Below are positions 37,101 to 38,123 of a stretch of DNA of 38,123 nt, one piece after another. Location: assembly GCA_002189035.1 (NCBI GenBank), contig NEEC01000242.1, positions 1 through 38,123 on the forward strand, in the 5' to 3' direction. Position 1 is the stretch's first letter. The number at the start of each line of letters is the position of its first letter. Below the pieces are notes generated by a model. The model was not told the origin of the DNA, searched no databases, and saw only the letters and a list, made by a program, of their open reading frames with translations. The translations under genes were made by a program, and so were the position numbers. Source of the DNA: Utricularia gibba (Eukaryota; Streptophyta; Magnoliopsida; Lamiales; Lentibulariaceae).

Positions 37101-38123
37101 CCGTGTATCTTGTTTGCATCAATTTCGAGAACGAGAAGCACAATATTAAACGCAGCCACCAAGGAAGACACGTAAGACACTTTTCGTTGTGGTTTGTTTT
37201 TAATATGTCCACAGTTATGGACAAACGAACTCCAAATTATACTACTTGGAGCTCGAATCGGGCTTCCCAATGGTGTGCTATGAAGAGTTAGGATCTGCAT
37301 GTTTTGGAAGAGGTGCTTCGTGGACCAGGATGTGCGACCTAGTCATTTCATTGCGCATCACCATTCGGGGCAGCCTAAAAATCACACGTGCACTGGATTC
37401 GTTAAAAGTAAACATTTTTGCGTACCTGGAGTATAATAGTGTTGGGATAAGTGATGCCACGAAATTCATGATGTAACATGTGACTTTTTTCCATCTTGAT
37501 CGCATATCCGATGAAGTTTGACACCATATGTTTTGGCTGTTGATTGATTCAATTAGTTGCCATGATACTTCTGATTCTTGATGCACCATTCCCATACACC
37601 ATGTCTCTAGTGGCTATTTGATTCTTTTGCCGTGTATCTTTTGCATCAATTTCGAGAACGAGAAGCACAATATTAAACGCAGCCACCAAGGAAGGACACG
37701 TAAGACACTTTTCGTTGTGGTTTGTTTTTAATATGTCCACAGTTATCGGACAAACGAAACTCCAAATTATACTACTTGGAGCTCGAATCGGGCTTCCCAA
37801 TGGTGTGCTATGAAGAGTTAGGATCTGCATGTTTTGGAAGAGGTGCTTCGTGGACCAGGATGTGCGACATAGTCATTTCATTGCGCATCACCATTCGGGT
37901 GCAGCCTAAAAATCACACGTGCACTGGATTCGTTAAAAGTAAACATTTTTGCGTACCTGGAGTATAATAGTGTTGGGATAAGTGATGCCACGAAATTCAT
38001 GATGTAACATGTGACTTTTTTCCATCTTGATCGCATATCCGATGAAGTTTGACACCATATGTTTTGGCTGTTGATTGATGCAATTAGTTGCCATGATACT
38101 TCTGATTCTTGATGCACCATTCC
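37101..38123 (+). repeat. B-domain HOR copy 7, cut by window end (M70-M71)
   Basis: M70 starts at 37101 and M71 at 37630; M71 stops at GCACCATTCC, about 35 bases before the next expected anchor. The S/L order L S continues the pattern of the preceding copies. M70 has several private losses: GGCTATTGATTC, AAGGAAGACACG, TTATGGACAAACG and TTCGGGGCAGCC. The array evidently continues beyond the window. Confidence 0.6.

Larger units (their letters stand above)
1..38123 (+). repeat. Satellite DNA array, ~534-bp monomer, about 71 head-to-tail copies
   Basis: The anchor CCGTGTAT recurs every 508-537 bases from 493 to 37630, always on this strand, and the sequence between anchors aligns along its full length from copy to copy. 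No spacer, inversion or foreign insertion interrupts the array, and both window ends lie inside a monomer, so the true array is longer. The monomer is AT-rich. Its usual length equals three times 178 bp, close to a common plant nucleosome spacing, but I could not see a clear internal 178-bp trimer by eye. Array size and homogeneity fit eukaryotic constitutive heterochromatin. The family name and chromosomal location cannot be read from the sequence. Orientation '+' is arbitrary. Confidence 0.98.
17564..38123 (+). repeat. Satellite subfamily B domain (M33-M71)
   Basis: This domain holds 38 complete monomers and one truncated by the window end, mostly 521-534 bp. Diagnostic B states are: CAATTTCG, CACAATATTAAA, ACACGTAAGACAC, GTTGTGGTTTG, CGGACAAACGAAAC, CCAAATTATACTAC, GAGCTCGAATCGGGCTTCCC, GTTAGGATCTGCATG, TTTTGGAAG, GTGCAGCCTAA, CACTGGATTCG and AAGTAAACATTTTTGCG. 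The domain is more uniform in substitutions than A but richer in one- to three-base deletions. CGACCTAG and CGACATAG alternate between units, as do GATTGATTC and GATTGATGC. From about 21207 the variants recur every five monomers. Confidence 0.93.

Noticed and set aside
1-38123. CRISPR array
   Set aside because: There are no unique spacers; the whole ~534-bp unit is repeated, far longer than a CRISPR repeat.
1-38123. Retrotransposon, LTR, rDNA, 5S or telomere repeats
   Set aside because: I saw no TTTAGGG or TTAGGG runs, no protease or reverse transcriptase frames, no LTR-like ends and no tRNA or rRNA signatures.
1-38123. Bacterial or phage origin
   Set aside because: There are no genes at all in 38 kb, and the array is a monotonous AT-rich tandem repeat. 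This fits eukaryotic heterochromatin, not a prokaryotic genome.
17564-38123. Assembly duplication of a single monomer
   Set aside because: Monomers differ by private substitutions and indels, and variants recur at regular four- or five-unit spacing. Simple copy-paste artefacts would not give this, although individual one-base losses may be consensus errors.

Overview
The whole window is one uninterrupted head-to-tail satellite DNA array. A monomer of about 534 bp repeats roughly 71 times, always in the same orientation. I see no unique sequence, gene, RNA gene, transposon or CRISPR array. AT-rich tandem arrays of this size, with monomers near three nucleosome lengths (3 x 178 bp), are typical of eukaryotic heterochromatin (centromeric, pericentromeric, subtelomeric or knob). 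A plant is the best guess, but this is inference: I do not recognise the family by name, and nothing else in the window identifies the species.

Monomers are numbered here from each CCGTGTAT anchor. M0 is a fragment (1-492), M1 starts at 493 and M71 is cut by the window end (37630-38123). Layout: positions 1-17563 are subfamily A (M0-M32, mostly 529-537 bp). Positions 17564-38123 are subfamily B (M33-M71, mostly 521-534 bp). By eye A and B differ at about 25-30 fixed positions, roughly 5%, concentrated in one half of the monomer. A block of about 110 bp is almost invariant in both. A units typically carry an AAGCTT site that B lacks; B units typically carry a GAGCTC site that A lacks.

Both domains show higher-order structure. 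In A, diagnostic variants recur every fourth monomer, giving a higher-order repeat (HOR) of about 2.13 kb. The exceptions are one five-monomer copy at 5295-7964 and a copy that lost its second-position type at 8499. In B, a length polymorphism after the anchor, plus several private deletions, recurs every fifth monomer (about 2.65 kb). The B register pattern changes near 28645-29177. The first B monomers after the A/B switch (17564-21206) are unusually short and deletion-rich, and a second short, deletion-rich patch lies at 30236-33390.

The many short open frames on both strands are copies of the same few non-coding frames made visible by the repetition. They are not annotated as genes. No part of the window longer than 300 bases falls outside the satellite.
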